Below, piece after piece: positions 54,178 to 64,000 of a stretch of 64,000 nt of DNA. The notes under the pieces were generated by a model, which saw only the letters and a program-made list of their open reading frames with translations, was not told where the DNA came from and did no database searches. The DNA is from Brevipalpus yothersi (lineage: Eukaryota > Arthropoda > Arachnida > Trombidiformes > Tenuipalpidae). The position numbers and the translations under genes were made by a program. How positions within the stretch are numbered: position 1 is the stretch's first letter; every line of letters begins with the position of its first letter. The DNA is taken from contig QZCP01000029.1 of assembly GCA_003956705.1 (NCBI GenBank), positions 96,525-160,524 of the forward strand. The letters are read 5' to 3'.

Positions 54178-57100
54178 AAGAGAGAGAGAGAGAGAGACCC
54201 AAGAGGCGATAAATTGGCTTCCCAAAAATAGATGGGAAAAGTGGAGAGGATTGAATAGCGATGGACATCAGCGTTGATGAAAGCATTAGGAAGTGAGTGT
54301 GACGGGAATCAATGGTCAAACATTGAATTTATTCTGTTTTTTTCTCTTCTTCCAAACCAGAGAGAGAATAATCTGATTTGGTAGATGGATTCAAGTTTGA
54401 TGTCCACATTTTTGTAAGTGTGTGTGTGTTTCTATGTGCGTGGATAATTTATGCCTATACGCTCTCGAGTTGTGTGTTAGTGTTAGTACATGGACATCTT
54501 TCAAGAGAAAGAAAAGTGGATCAATCCGGAATGTCTGGAGGAGATCAACATTCTAACAGTAATGTTGGAACATTAGGAAATAAATTATCCTCTCCATACT
54601 ACAACTGTGGCAAGCTTGCAAACTTCAGTATTCCTCGGGAAAAAGGAACTGACTAAAATTGCTTCAACTGCTCACACATACAAAAAAGGATCATTTGACC
54701 AAGATTTTTTTGGCTATTCAGAGTTTTATGATTACCGAATTAGACACGTATTATTTGAATAAATTAAATTAGATCAAATTTTGGAAAGCTAAGCTCTACT
54801 GAACCATCTAACTGTACTTTATACAAGTAAGTTTGGGCTCATTCAGACAAGAAAGAAGAGTAAATATTCTCAGTATTCAGTATTCAGTGATGCATGTTTT
54901 GGAAATTTTTCTCTCTACTTTCTCTCTTTTTGTCTCTTATTATTAGCATAATTTTTATTCATTGAAAAATCACTGTAACTTTTCAAAATATTCCTCTTTA
55001 CTTCTGGGTTAACGAACTCCAAAATTAAATGTATTCACAATTGCTTTGGAATAAAATTCCATTTTCTTATATTTCTCCATCTCTCCATGAGTCTGATGAG
55101 GCTCATTTTTCTCTTTTCTTTTATTCATCATGTCAAAACTCAAGATGCTATGAAATCAGCTATCTACAACCTGATGATGGCACTAATTTTGCTTTATCTT
55201 TGACATCTGATTGATTTTTTTTGAATTGTCAGTAGTGGTGGCTCACTACGCCATATACTCAGAATGACCTATTTACAAGTGGATGACATTTGATAAAGAG
55301 CTGTATTCCTATTTCTATTACGAATTGATGTTCTGAGAAAATTATGCTCTCAGAGAAAAGAGAAAAAGGAAAACAAAGGAAAAGAAAGAGAAAAGATTCC
55401 TTCGCAAGCTAGATCTGTTGTGCAAAAGAATCTTACTAAAATCAGAGTCAATCGGAAATCCTCGAATTAGTCTAGAACTCACTTTAAATGTTACAAACAA
55501 GTGAATCATGTTTCATTTATTTTCTAGCATTCTGGTTTGTTTTTCGCTCTTTTCTCCTCCTCAGTTTCTCTTCCTCTCTGTAACAAATCATTAATCTTTT
55601 GCTAGGATTGTGACTGTTTGTTTCACTTCCCTGGTTAGTTTCTTTCTTCGCTGGTATTCGAGAGCTTCTAAAGGAGACCTCTAAGCAAAATTAGAGCTAT
55701 AAAGAACAATAAGTGATGCTTAGCAATGGTATCAAGCAATTTGTCAATACAGAATGTAAAATACTGTTCGAGAAGAACTATTGCTCTTCTCTGCTCACTA
55801 GCAGCATCTCGAATTCATTGAAAGCTCAAGATTTAGCGGCAAAAGATAGGAATACTTTCCCTCTCTCTCTCTTGGAATTGGAGATTCCAATAAATTACTT
55901 GACGAGAGAATTTCACTTTTCATCTGAAGCAATATACTTTTCTCTCTTCTTTCATTCTTCTGATCAATATTGAACTACTAAACACACCTCCTTTTCACAT
56001 CTGCTTGAGCAAACTTTCATTTCTCCCATTTCCAGAATACAGGCTATATTTTCTCAGCATCTTCTGTGTAATAAGTAATCAATCATAATTTTTCCCTCCC
56101 ATTTATACATCAGTCACCCGTAAAATGTCCTGGAGCAATCTTGAGACTAGATTCTAATCCATATGCAGGGTTGATCTCGTTAATCGTAGGGTTGATGTGC
56201 TCATAAAACTATACCATCAAACAGTGATAGAACCTCTTGTTTGCCTGGGAATCGTGCTGTTCTTCTAAGAAATGTTGAGATCTGTTAGAGATGATAGAAA
56301 ACTGTAGGAATATCCGATTTCATCTGACCTTTAAGGCCACCATACATGGAGCAATAACTCATGAGATACTCATGATTGTATCTTCTTTCATTATGTTACA
56401 GACAACATCAACAGGCAACTGATTTGTTCCCTTTTTGTGGGCTCAAAAAATCGTGAACATACTTTCATTCAATTCGAGTTTCAAAAATTTCCAATATTTC
56501 AAGTGCTCAAAATACTTTAACTTTGTTTCCAAGTTGCTGAGTAATAGATTCAATCGATCGTATTGAATCAACTGATTTTATGGTAGACTGATAGGAACTT
56601 CGCTACTTTTGTTCTGCTTGGACGAAAATTAACTATCGATTTGGGAAGCACAAAATTTGTTCTAGCAAATCATCATCAACAAATCTTTTGTTGTTCAAAT
56701 CTGGTCATCAGGAAGAGAGAGTCCAAAATGATCTTGACATTCATCAAGCTGAATGGCTTTCTGTTGGCTAATGGACAGAATCTGTTCCTTATTATATTGT
56801 GCTCCTTCTTCTTCCTCTTCTTCCTCTTCCTCCTCTGCCTTTTCTTCTTTCCTGAAATCTGTGGCATTTTTTTGCTCAATCTTATTCTCTCTCGAGATTT
56901 ATATTCAGTCAACGTCATTTTCAATCTTCCATCAGGAGAAACTTCCCAAACTCTATTGTATAAAATTTTCATCTTTCTCTCTCTCTTTCCCTTATCACAA
57001 TCCTTTATTGTTTTCTGGCTCAAAGCAGCGATCACACTTGTAAAAGATGGAACAAAAGTGTATAGAATAATAGTGTTGATACTGTTCTCGTTGGGAGAGA

Positions 57101-58659
57101 ATGACTCTTCCTCCTTTCCTTTTCTCTGGAAATCCTAGAAACCATATGCCCCTATGGAAGCAAAGCATCATCAACAAACTTTGAGGTAAAAGGAGGCTAG
57201 TGTAAGCGAATGTTTATGTCATAAAATCTTTGGAAGCCCTGAGGTAATTCAGGTATCTCTATCACTTATTTTCATCCTCCACTATGAGTTCAGCATCCAG
57301 TAAGATGCTTTCATTCTTTCACATCTTCAATACTTCCTTTTTTCTCACTCTTCATTCCTTCCTCATCTTTTTTTCACTCTCATAGTCTCTCTCTCTCTTC
57401 CTTCCTCTCTTGTAACTCACTATTTTATCGACCAGCGATGACATTGGTACTGAAAGATCTGATAAGCACTGTGTACCATGGATGAACATCGATGTGGATT
57501 GCTTTTGGATGAGAGAAAAAGAACCCTGAGAGTGTGCGATATGAAAGACTGAAAGCGAACGAAATGTTCACCAAGTCAATCGATGGTTTCAAGAGGCTCA
57601 ACCTATCATCAGCATCATTTTCTTTCTTCTCCTTCTAATTCCAACATGGAAAGAGAGAGAGAGAAGCAGATTTCATATTACCTTGCATTGTAGCCTTCCC
57701 AGAAGCATTGCAATCAGAGGGAATACATGAAAGATGGTTGGATTTTTTCCTTCCTTCCCATTACAGCAACTTATTACTTGATCTCATGAATGATTTTCAG
57801 GGGCAATCATTCATTTTGTTATGTAATCTTTTTCTCATTCAGATGAGAATAGCAGAAATATAAGCATGAAGCAAAATAATTGTTAACAGTGAGAAAGAGA
57901 GGAGAGAGAGAAAAGCCCGAAGAATACAAATTCCATAGGAAATGAAGAAATGGGATGCAATATATTTATATATATATACATGTATATTCTCATTTGATTG
58001 AACTTGAGTTAGCTTAGGATATGGGAAGAGGCTGAACATTTAGCAAACATCTATCAGGCTGAGACAAATGGTGCAAATAATGTGAGTGAAATAAGATGAA
58101 TGAAAGAGGATCATCTGGAAGCGAAGAAGAAGTAAGATGCTAGGAAAAAAGGTTTTGTCAGTTTTTTCTTCTTCTCCTTCCTCTGTTACTCAGTGAGAAA
58201 GAATGATAAGCATGCAAAGTGGTGAACAGAGAGAAGAAATAAGTAGAAAGTATGAGCACAGAAAAAGATCAAATGCATGTAAATCATTTTCTGTCTTCAT
58301 GGTCCATATTTAGTGTGCTCAAAAAACCATAAAATCTCATAGAAAGAGAGAGAAAGAAAGAGAGACATGGGAACATCAAGCGTAGCAAATAGTATTAGGG
58401 TAGTAAAGTGCATGGTGACGAAAACGATAATTTCTATCCATAAATTATGGAATGGTTTTTTGGCCCAATTTTTATTTCAAAATGATACTGCTGAACTCAA
58501 CACAATCATCATTATAAACCTTTTTGGTTGAGAAAAAGTTATTTTTATGATCTAAAAAGCTTATTGATGATTTGAAAGATTTCTTTTGTCTGGTTTCACC
58601 TGAATTCCAATGCAATTTGAGCTATTCGAAGAGTCTCGGGAATCCAGAGGAATAACATC

Positions 58660-58702
<43 letters not shown>

Positions 58703-58906
58703 CCTTCCTCGCTCTACCTACCTATCTTATTGCGACTGAATCACTTCGAAGAAAACAAATCTTCCACTTTCTTGTGAGTATTTTGTAATCTTACCTTTGA
58801 GTTTAAAATTTTCAATTGTTTGTAGGATTACATTGCCACACAACTCTTCACCAGCATAGTACATCTCTTTTTGGAGTCTTATATCGAATTCACTGATGTA
58901 ATCCAT
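45016..58906 (-). CDS. Alpha-arrestin (arrestin domain-containing protein)
   Basis: Seven exons that join in frame: 58795-58906, 53260-53382, 52350-52576, 46196-46375, 45571-45768, 45368-45482 and 45016-45200, giving 379 residues. The N-terminal arrestin fold shows F-D-I-x-L...Y-x-x-G-E at 6-25, the GKAHSEW strand, and the family block GHHSFPFKFQLP...PCSFE...IRYYVKVTLDIP. The C-terminal fold begins at KPLV...CCLC and contains SSLERSAYCCGESI and VPVMPPTLS, ending with GPEFQLGQVYDG and a 25-residue tail. Alpha-arrestins (ARRDC family) are cytoplasmic adaptors that link membrane receptors to NEDD4-type ubiquitin ligases through PPxY motifs, but none is present here, so ligase recruitment must differ or be absent. 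Introns 1 (5.4 kb) and 3 (6.0 kb) are far longer than others in this window. The start at 58906 is the first true ATG. Confidence 0.88.
46376..52349 (-). other. Intron 3 of the alpha-arrestin gene
   Basis: A 6-kb intron. I searched both strands for a nested gene and found none with support; small frames near 49027-49290 and 47677-48029 lack any recognisable motif. Confidence 0.5.
53876..54197. repeat. (GA)n microsatellite with assembly gap
   Basis: Uninterrupted GA dinucleotides run into 214 N bases (53920-54133) and continue after them. The gap is therefore within or next to a long GA array that the assembly did not resolve. Confidence 0.95.
58666..58695. repeat. (CT)n microsatellite
   Basis: About 15 CT units, in intron 1 of the alpha-arrestin about 100 bases from the first exon's donor site, where on the minus strand it reads as GA. 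Confidence 0.95.
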
Positions 58907-61900
58907 GGCCAGATAATATTCACTCAACAAGAACAAGATGAAACACAATCATTCAGCGTATATCTCTATATGTTTAGGAATTTATCTTGTTCGATGGCTG
59001 ATGATCTCGTGTCCAAGAGTGTTTCACAAGATCCAAAATTGAAACTTTTCCGTGAGATGTCTTTCCATTCTCAACTCAGATCATATGATATACAAGTGAG
59101 ATAATAGAATTGAGACAATATTGGAAGATACTCAAAAATCGTTGAACAGACAGATCGATAGCATTGATTGTTTGTAAACGATTTATCGATGGAATGATTT
59201 AATTGTTGACAACTTCCGTTAATGAGTCAACTCATAGGAGGATCAGATGTACCATAAATTTTGAAAGTGTCAATATTCCACTTCTATCACTTTTTCGATG
59301 AGTCACAAATTATAAGTATTATTATTATTACTATTATTGCAATAATCAGTCACAAATCAGAGTAAGAATTTTTTTTTATCAATTTTAGAAATTTACAAGG
59401 ACTTTGAAGTAAAAAATGTATCTTTTTGACCAAAATTATTGTCATCTCTTGGTGAAAATTTTGGGAGACAAAATGATGAGTTGCCATTAAATTTTCTTTT
59501 GGATGAAAACTTGTACTGCTGTGGTTGATCGATTCATAAAGTGAAATCCTATGTGACAGCTATGAGAGTATCAACAGAAAGAGAGTAAAAGAGAGAAAGA
59601 AAGAGAGACACTCGAGGGAAAGATTGTAAACTTGCTGAGCATCGAGAGGTTCACTCTCAAGATATTCTACTGAGCAACTACCGATTCTCTTTGGTAGATT
59701 TGATTCTATAGCCATTCCTCAGGCCACTAGTAGCTTCTGGCTAGAAGGAAATGAGCATGGCGCCATCCAATGTTTATGTAAGATATTCCCTGATGTTAAA
59801 TATTGGAAAGATATCCGTCTTGCCTGGTGCTCCTAAATTTTTCAATAACAATAAATACTCAGAACAAACATTCATTCGTCAGCAACATTCAAAATTCAAA
59901 AAGAGAAAAATTCACACAAGCTGAAGCAAGAATGTCTATTTATTTATTTTATTTTATTTCACCTTCGTGATATTTGTGATTAATTTTTCATATTTTTACG
60001 GTTTTTTTTATTTTACCTAAGATGATTCTCATTTGCACCATTTCCATAGTTTTTGTCACACTTACAACTGAGCCCGACCAACAAAATACTCCAGTTAAAA
60101 GTTCTGTTTGTCATAATTTTTGGAATAAAAAAATAAAAATTCAAACAATTATGGTGATTTAATTGATTTATCTGGGCAATAATGTGTCATAGACAAACAA
60201 TTGAAATTCGAGCAAAATAATTGGCTCTTGACTAACAATGGGAAACAAAATCTTTTAAAGTAGAATTAGTTAATGGACTATTGTTGAATTATTCAAATAT
60301 TATCTTGCAATTTGAAATTAGAATTTTCTCCCCATTTATTTGATGATCACATTCATTCATGAACATTGAGGCTGAAAGTTCGATCAAATTCGATATCGTT
60401 CATAAGTTTTATCATTTTCCGTATCGTCTGAGATCATCAAAAATGTAAATTATCGAACTCAATCCAGTCTCCACATACAGCGTCTAAAGTTGGCAAAAAT
60501 TAAACTTCTATGTATGAAAATTTGACCCTCTGTAGATGGAAAATTTACCCTTTCCAGGTTGAAAAGTGACCCTCTCCAGCAGAAAGAGTGTAGAAATGTT
60601 ACCCCTTTACTACTGTGGCTACTCTAGATAGTTATCCCATTATTCATATTGTATCATGTGCAATATGTTGATTTTTTTCCTCTGCTAACCAATCTATCGG
60701 CAGGGCTGCCATTCTCTCTAACAAAACTCTGATCACAAATCAATGTGAGACTCAGAGCGAAAAAAATATTCCTTTGAATTAGAATAATAAAATACATGTA
60801 GCATCATCTTCACGACAAAAGCACTGTGAGACCAGTAAATTCTAGCATAATTAATTGAATTTCCATCAGAGAACAAATTATATTTATTGCTACTTTCATA
60901 GCCCACAATCATTAGGGAGTATGGACATAATTATTTCGTTTTTTCGATCAAATGACTTCTTTAGAAAGCATAGGATGATATTTTAAGTCGTTTTGAGATA
61001 GAAAAAATGTACATATCTGATGGAATATATATTGGAGTTTGCAACTGCAAATTTATCGAAAACTTCAATCCTGTACACATGATCGGAGTTATTTTGGTCT
61101 CTGAATTCCCAAATAAATCCAAGATGATTTGATTGATCTGTTCGACATGAACATTATTGCAGAAAAATGATATGGATTTAAAAATTTTGACTGAATATAA
61201 TCTTCTTCGATTTCTACCTTATGCTGTTTCTCAGGCTGAGAATAATTATTGCTTCATGTTAAAATAGCCATGCCTCAATCAATCATGGAAATGAACTTGA
61301 AATATTTCATCGATTGTCGTTTCCACCATCTCCCTTGATCGATACATTGGATTTCCATAGAGTGACCTCATAACTGCATAAAGATAATTGTTCTCAGTCA
61401 CAGAACGAAATGATTGGAACAATAGAGCGGTTTGAAGTCAGAAACAGGATGTAGTTTGTGTTTTTCTCAAAGTCAATTCGAAAAACTCTTTCCTCTTCAA
61501 CTAGTGAATCCAAAAAGATCTCACCACTATTCGAAAAAAACTATCAACCACTATTAGTTCCATTTATATCTGAATAGATATAATGTTCTGACGATATTTT
61601 TTCATTCCATGGAAGTAAGAGTTCACGATGTCAGCTTTCTGAATTGATCATGAACAGAATTTTACTTTGATTTCAAGAATGTTCGACCTGTTCCGGTCGA
61701 TTAATAACCAAATTTTACAAAATCCTTGTCTTCCATGAAATGTTCCATGCTCTTGTTATTGATGTGCCTCGGAAGTTCATCAATTATTTTTGGAGGTAAA
61801 TTTGCCACCAACTCTTTTGTGTTTAGAAAATTTTCGCTTGAACGATAATTCTTTCGATTAACTCTTAGGAAAATCACTGATAATTGGCTTAAAAAAACCA

Positions 61901-62024
61901 TCTCATAGTAACTTTTCATGGAGAGATTTATGCTCCAGTAACAACTATATAGTAAGTTGAAATTGTTGTTCAAAGATTGAATATATATTTCAATATGTCG
62001 GCAAAAATTATTTTCTTCTTCCAG
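58907..62024. other. Intergenic region between divergent alpha-arrestin and Ig gene
   Basis: About 3.1 kb holding the arrestin promoter and, probably, unrecognised 5' exons of the Ig gene. A degenerate short tandem repeat occurs at 60516-60612. A 90-codon frame at 61701-61973 on the minus strand has no supporting feature. Confidence 0.4.
60516..60612. repeat. Degenerate tandem repeat, four units
   Basis: Four consecutive units of about 22-31 bases, each starting GAAAA/GAAAT and containing a TKACCCTYT core followed by a CCAG-like end (GAAAATTTGACCCTCTGTAG, GAAAATTTACCCTTTCCAG, GAAAAGTGACCCTCTCCAG, GAAATGTTACCCCTTTAC). Confidence 0.6.
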
Positions 62025-63911
62025 GATACTCGAAAAAATTCGAGAGAATTCATCAGTAAAGGAGAAGACCTTGGTTCAATAGAAAAAATCAGACACTCTG
62101 CCAAGAAGCTATGTTTTGCGGATCAATTCTCTAAAAATCGGATGAATTTAACCATAAAAGGTAATTGTACATATCATTCCTAATTTTTCTGAGCCTCTCC
62201 TCAAAAGTGTGATCCTTGTTGAGACAGCTCTGTGTTAAAATCTGAATCAAGAGATGTCTCCATGGTTTGCTATCGTAAAATACTTGTCTTCTAGAGTCCT
62301 CATAGCTTCTATGTTTGCTAGAACTTTTGCTCTACTTTCTACGAGACAATTTCATCAGTACCACATTCCAGAGAGTATAAGAAATTCGTTAGCATGAAAG
62401 CCAATTGATATCGGGTGAACAGTTTCCATAAACTAAATTCAAGTATCTACTCCATTTCTTTTCTCCAAAGATCTGGATCATCTTGAAAGTATAAATCTAT
62501 TCATTGATGCAATCTGTATCAAGGGTCCCATTAAGTGGTGCAAAAGCTACAAAAACACTAGCGAGCCAAGGCACACATCTGTCAAGTTCCAGCACTTACG
62601 GCACAAAATGTCAAAGTTGCATGGCTTACACACGGTAACTGGTAGAGAAAGCATGAACGAACAGGGTGATCAATGGAAAGCTTATCGAATGCCAAATGAC
62701 TATAGATTGCGGATATCAGGCGAAAGATCTGGTAGAAGGGAAAAAAAATCCGGTCACGATAGCCATAGCATCATGATTGTTTCATGTAAGTAATCCATGA
62801 TCTAGAAGTGGATAATAGAAGTTGCTCTTGGTGACCAACTTATTTGGCCACTATTATTCACTCAAATGATCGTTCATTCGAGTCAATAATCTTCCCATAT
62901 TTTCTCTACTCATTGCATCTCTCTCTTTCTTTCTTTCTTTCTTTCTCTCTCTTACATGTTTCCTCCCTCTCTCTCTCTCATGCTTGCTTTTCTTTTCTTT
63001 TCTTTTTCTCAATCATTGGATCATGATATCAACATTTATAGCTGGATCCACGCCATTCTCTGGTGGAAATGATATCCTACTAGAGACTCACATGGATCAA
63101 ACGATCAAATTAGCTTGCCTATTGAGCGTCAATCATTTTCGGGCCATTGTTTGGAAAAAGAATGGCCACAATCTAGATTTGGTGTCCACAATGCTCAAAG
63201 TCTCTCAATCGTGGACCAAATTGATAGCTAATAATGACTCGGATACCAGCCAAAAGTATCAAATATTCCACCATTCATGGGAACATTCGATGATTCTTAC
63301 TCTTCTCATCATCTCAGTGGTCGATTCGGATATATCTGGTCAATACACATGCCATATTGACCGAAGTCATGGTGATTTTTTTGGCTCCTTTATCATTAAA
63401 GGTTAGAATAGTATTCTTTGCTGCCTGAGCAATGATATTTAGGGGAATACTCCTCTCATTGAGAATCCTATGAGAGTATTCGCCCGGAAATTGAGAGCAA
63501 AAAGTACGTTAAATAGCACAGACATTGCTCTAGATAGAATTCATCTGAATTAGTCCAACAAAATCTTATGCGAGCCATATCAAGCACATATGAGTTCTTG
63601 AATGAATCGTACTTTTAGCTCTCAATTAAGAGATGTTAATTTATCATTTTTTCGGAAAAAAGTTCACCTCTTATAATTCTAACTTCCACCTCATTTTTAT
63701 CTCGTCTTTGCTATAAGTACCCTCGTTATCTCTCGAAAATATGGACTACAAGATAAAGGAACCGAATGTGGTTGGCTTCATTCTTGGTATGCTACCATCT
63801 TTAGCAATATTGGTCTATATTATCATGAAACTTGGTTATCGATCAAGATATGCAATTGATCAAGAGGAAGAGGAAGAAGCTGCGATTTTCCCACAGTTTG
63901 GAATTTTCTAA
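62025..63911 (+). CDS. Immunoglobulin-domain single-pass membrane protein, 3' exons
   Basis: Four exons can be joined in frame: 62025-62160, 62471-62785, 63042-63401 and 63718-63911, each junction GT-AG with matching phase 1. The third exon encodes an Ig fold: LACLLS...IVWKKNG...MILTLLIISVVDSDISGQYTC, with the paired cysteines, the core Trp and the D-x-G/S-x-Y-x-C motif. The last exon gives a membrane segment (about VVGFILGMLPSLAILVYIIM) and a 27-residue tail with an EEEEE run. The first two exons are not clearly Ig-like; the basic segment before the Ig domain is unassigned. No signal peptide is found, so one or more upstream exons are missing from this model. It is probably a neuronal or adhesion-type surface protein, but I cannot name the family. 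The first exon is the least certain. Confidence 0.6.
62914..62955. repeat. (CTTT)n / CT-rich tract
   Basis: TTTC tetranucleotides flanked by CT runs, in the intron before the Ig-domain exon; part of a longer pyrimidine tract reaching 63010. Confidence 0.85.
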
Positions 63912-63953
63912 ATTTTATCTCAATCCATTGTATCTCATATGATAGGAAAAGCT

Positions 63954-63959
63954 AATAAA
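63954..63959 (+). terminator. Polyadenylation signal AATAAA of the Ig gene
   Basis: AATAAA 43 bases after the TAA stop at 63909-63911, an ordinary distance for a compact animal 3' end. Confidence 0.65.
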
Positions 63960-64000
63960 GATTTATCGAACATCTAAGTGAATGTTCTCTTTTCTCGTTT

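Larger units (their letters stand above)
53383..58794 (-). other. Intron 1 of the alpha-arrestin gene
   Basis: A 5.4-kb intron, rich in GA/CT tracts and interrupted by an assembly gap at 53920-54133. A pyrimidine-rich stretch of TTC/CTC words lies at 56806-56850. No nested gene is supported; a 165-codon frame at 56641-57138 is an artefact of the hydrophobic codons in that tract. Confidence 0.5.

Noticed and set aside
53716..54319. Long frames of alternating Leu-Ser or Arg-Glu across the N gap
   Set aside because: They are translations of the GA/CT microsatellite and of unknown bases.
56641..57138. 165-codon hydrophobic frame in arrestin intron 1
   Set aside because: Hydrophobicity comes from TTC/CTC-rich repeats; no start context, splice signals or motifs support it.
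1..64000. CRISPR arrays, rRNA and tRNA genes
   Set aside because: By eye I saw no regularly spaced repeats with unique spacers and no rRNA or cloverleaf tRNA sequence; I could not run a tRNA scan, so a tRNA gene is not fully excluded.

Overview
The window is animal nuclear DNA, AT-rich, with spliceosomal introns (many of about 55-110 bp with GTRAGT donors), abundant GA/CT microsatellites and Tc1/mariner elements. The gene content (THADA, an alpha-arrestin, a cholinesterase-type carboxylesterase, a DNA2 helicase-nuclease, and a membrane protein with LolA-like and PAN-like modules) points to an arthropod. A mite or other chelicerate is my best guess, but this is an inference from style and content, not a proven placement.

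Left half (1-38 kb): this part is dominated by copies of one gene, DNA2. Eight pieces are recognisable. Copy A (1712-4669, minus) is full length with two in-frame stops. Copy B (10836-13121, minus) has a dead nuclease and stops after the first RecA domain. Copy C (13877-16807, minus) is full length with the nuclease intact and the P-loop gone. Copy D (20022-23036, minus) is the only one with every nuclease and helicase motif and is the presumed true DNA2. Copy E (24578-26491, minus) is helicase only, with a start codon supplied by a mariner inverted repeat. Copy F (33656-36025, plus) keeps the nuclease, has lost the P-loop and is truncated like B. H (about 32376-32898) and G (about 36958-37919) are 5' fragments of D. 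Interspersed are a spliced gene for a LolA/PAN-type membrane protein (5856-9104), a type II membrane protein of unknown function (9554-10651), a hairpin MITE (17450-17745), a long-TIR mariner derivative (26381-27367), and a carboxylesterase split by an apparently complete Tc1-like transposon (28325-29886).

Right half (39-64 kb): a three-exon THADA gene (39005-44219, minus), part of which is duplicated at about 31578-32375 and joined to DNA2 fragment H; a seven-exon alpha-arrestin (45016-58906, minus) with two introns of 5-6 kb, one holding a 214-bp assembly gap inside a GA microsatellite; and the 3' exons of an immunoglobulin-domain membrane protein (62025-63911, plus) that ends with a polyadenylation signal.

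The most interesting structure is the DNA2 cluster. Repeated duplication has produced copies that lost the ATP-binding P-loop while two of them (C and F) kept the complete Cas4-like nuclease active site and all four Fe-S cysteines. These may be stand-alone nucleases or regulators of DNA2 rather than simple debris.
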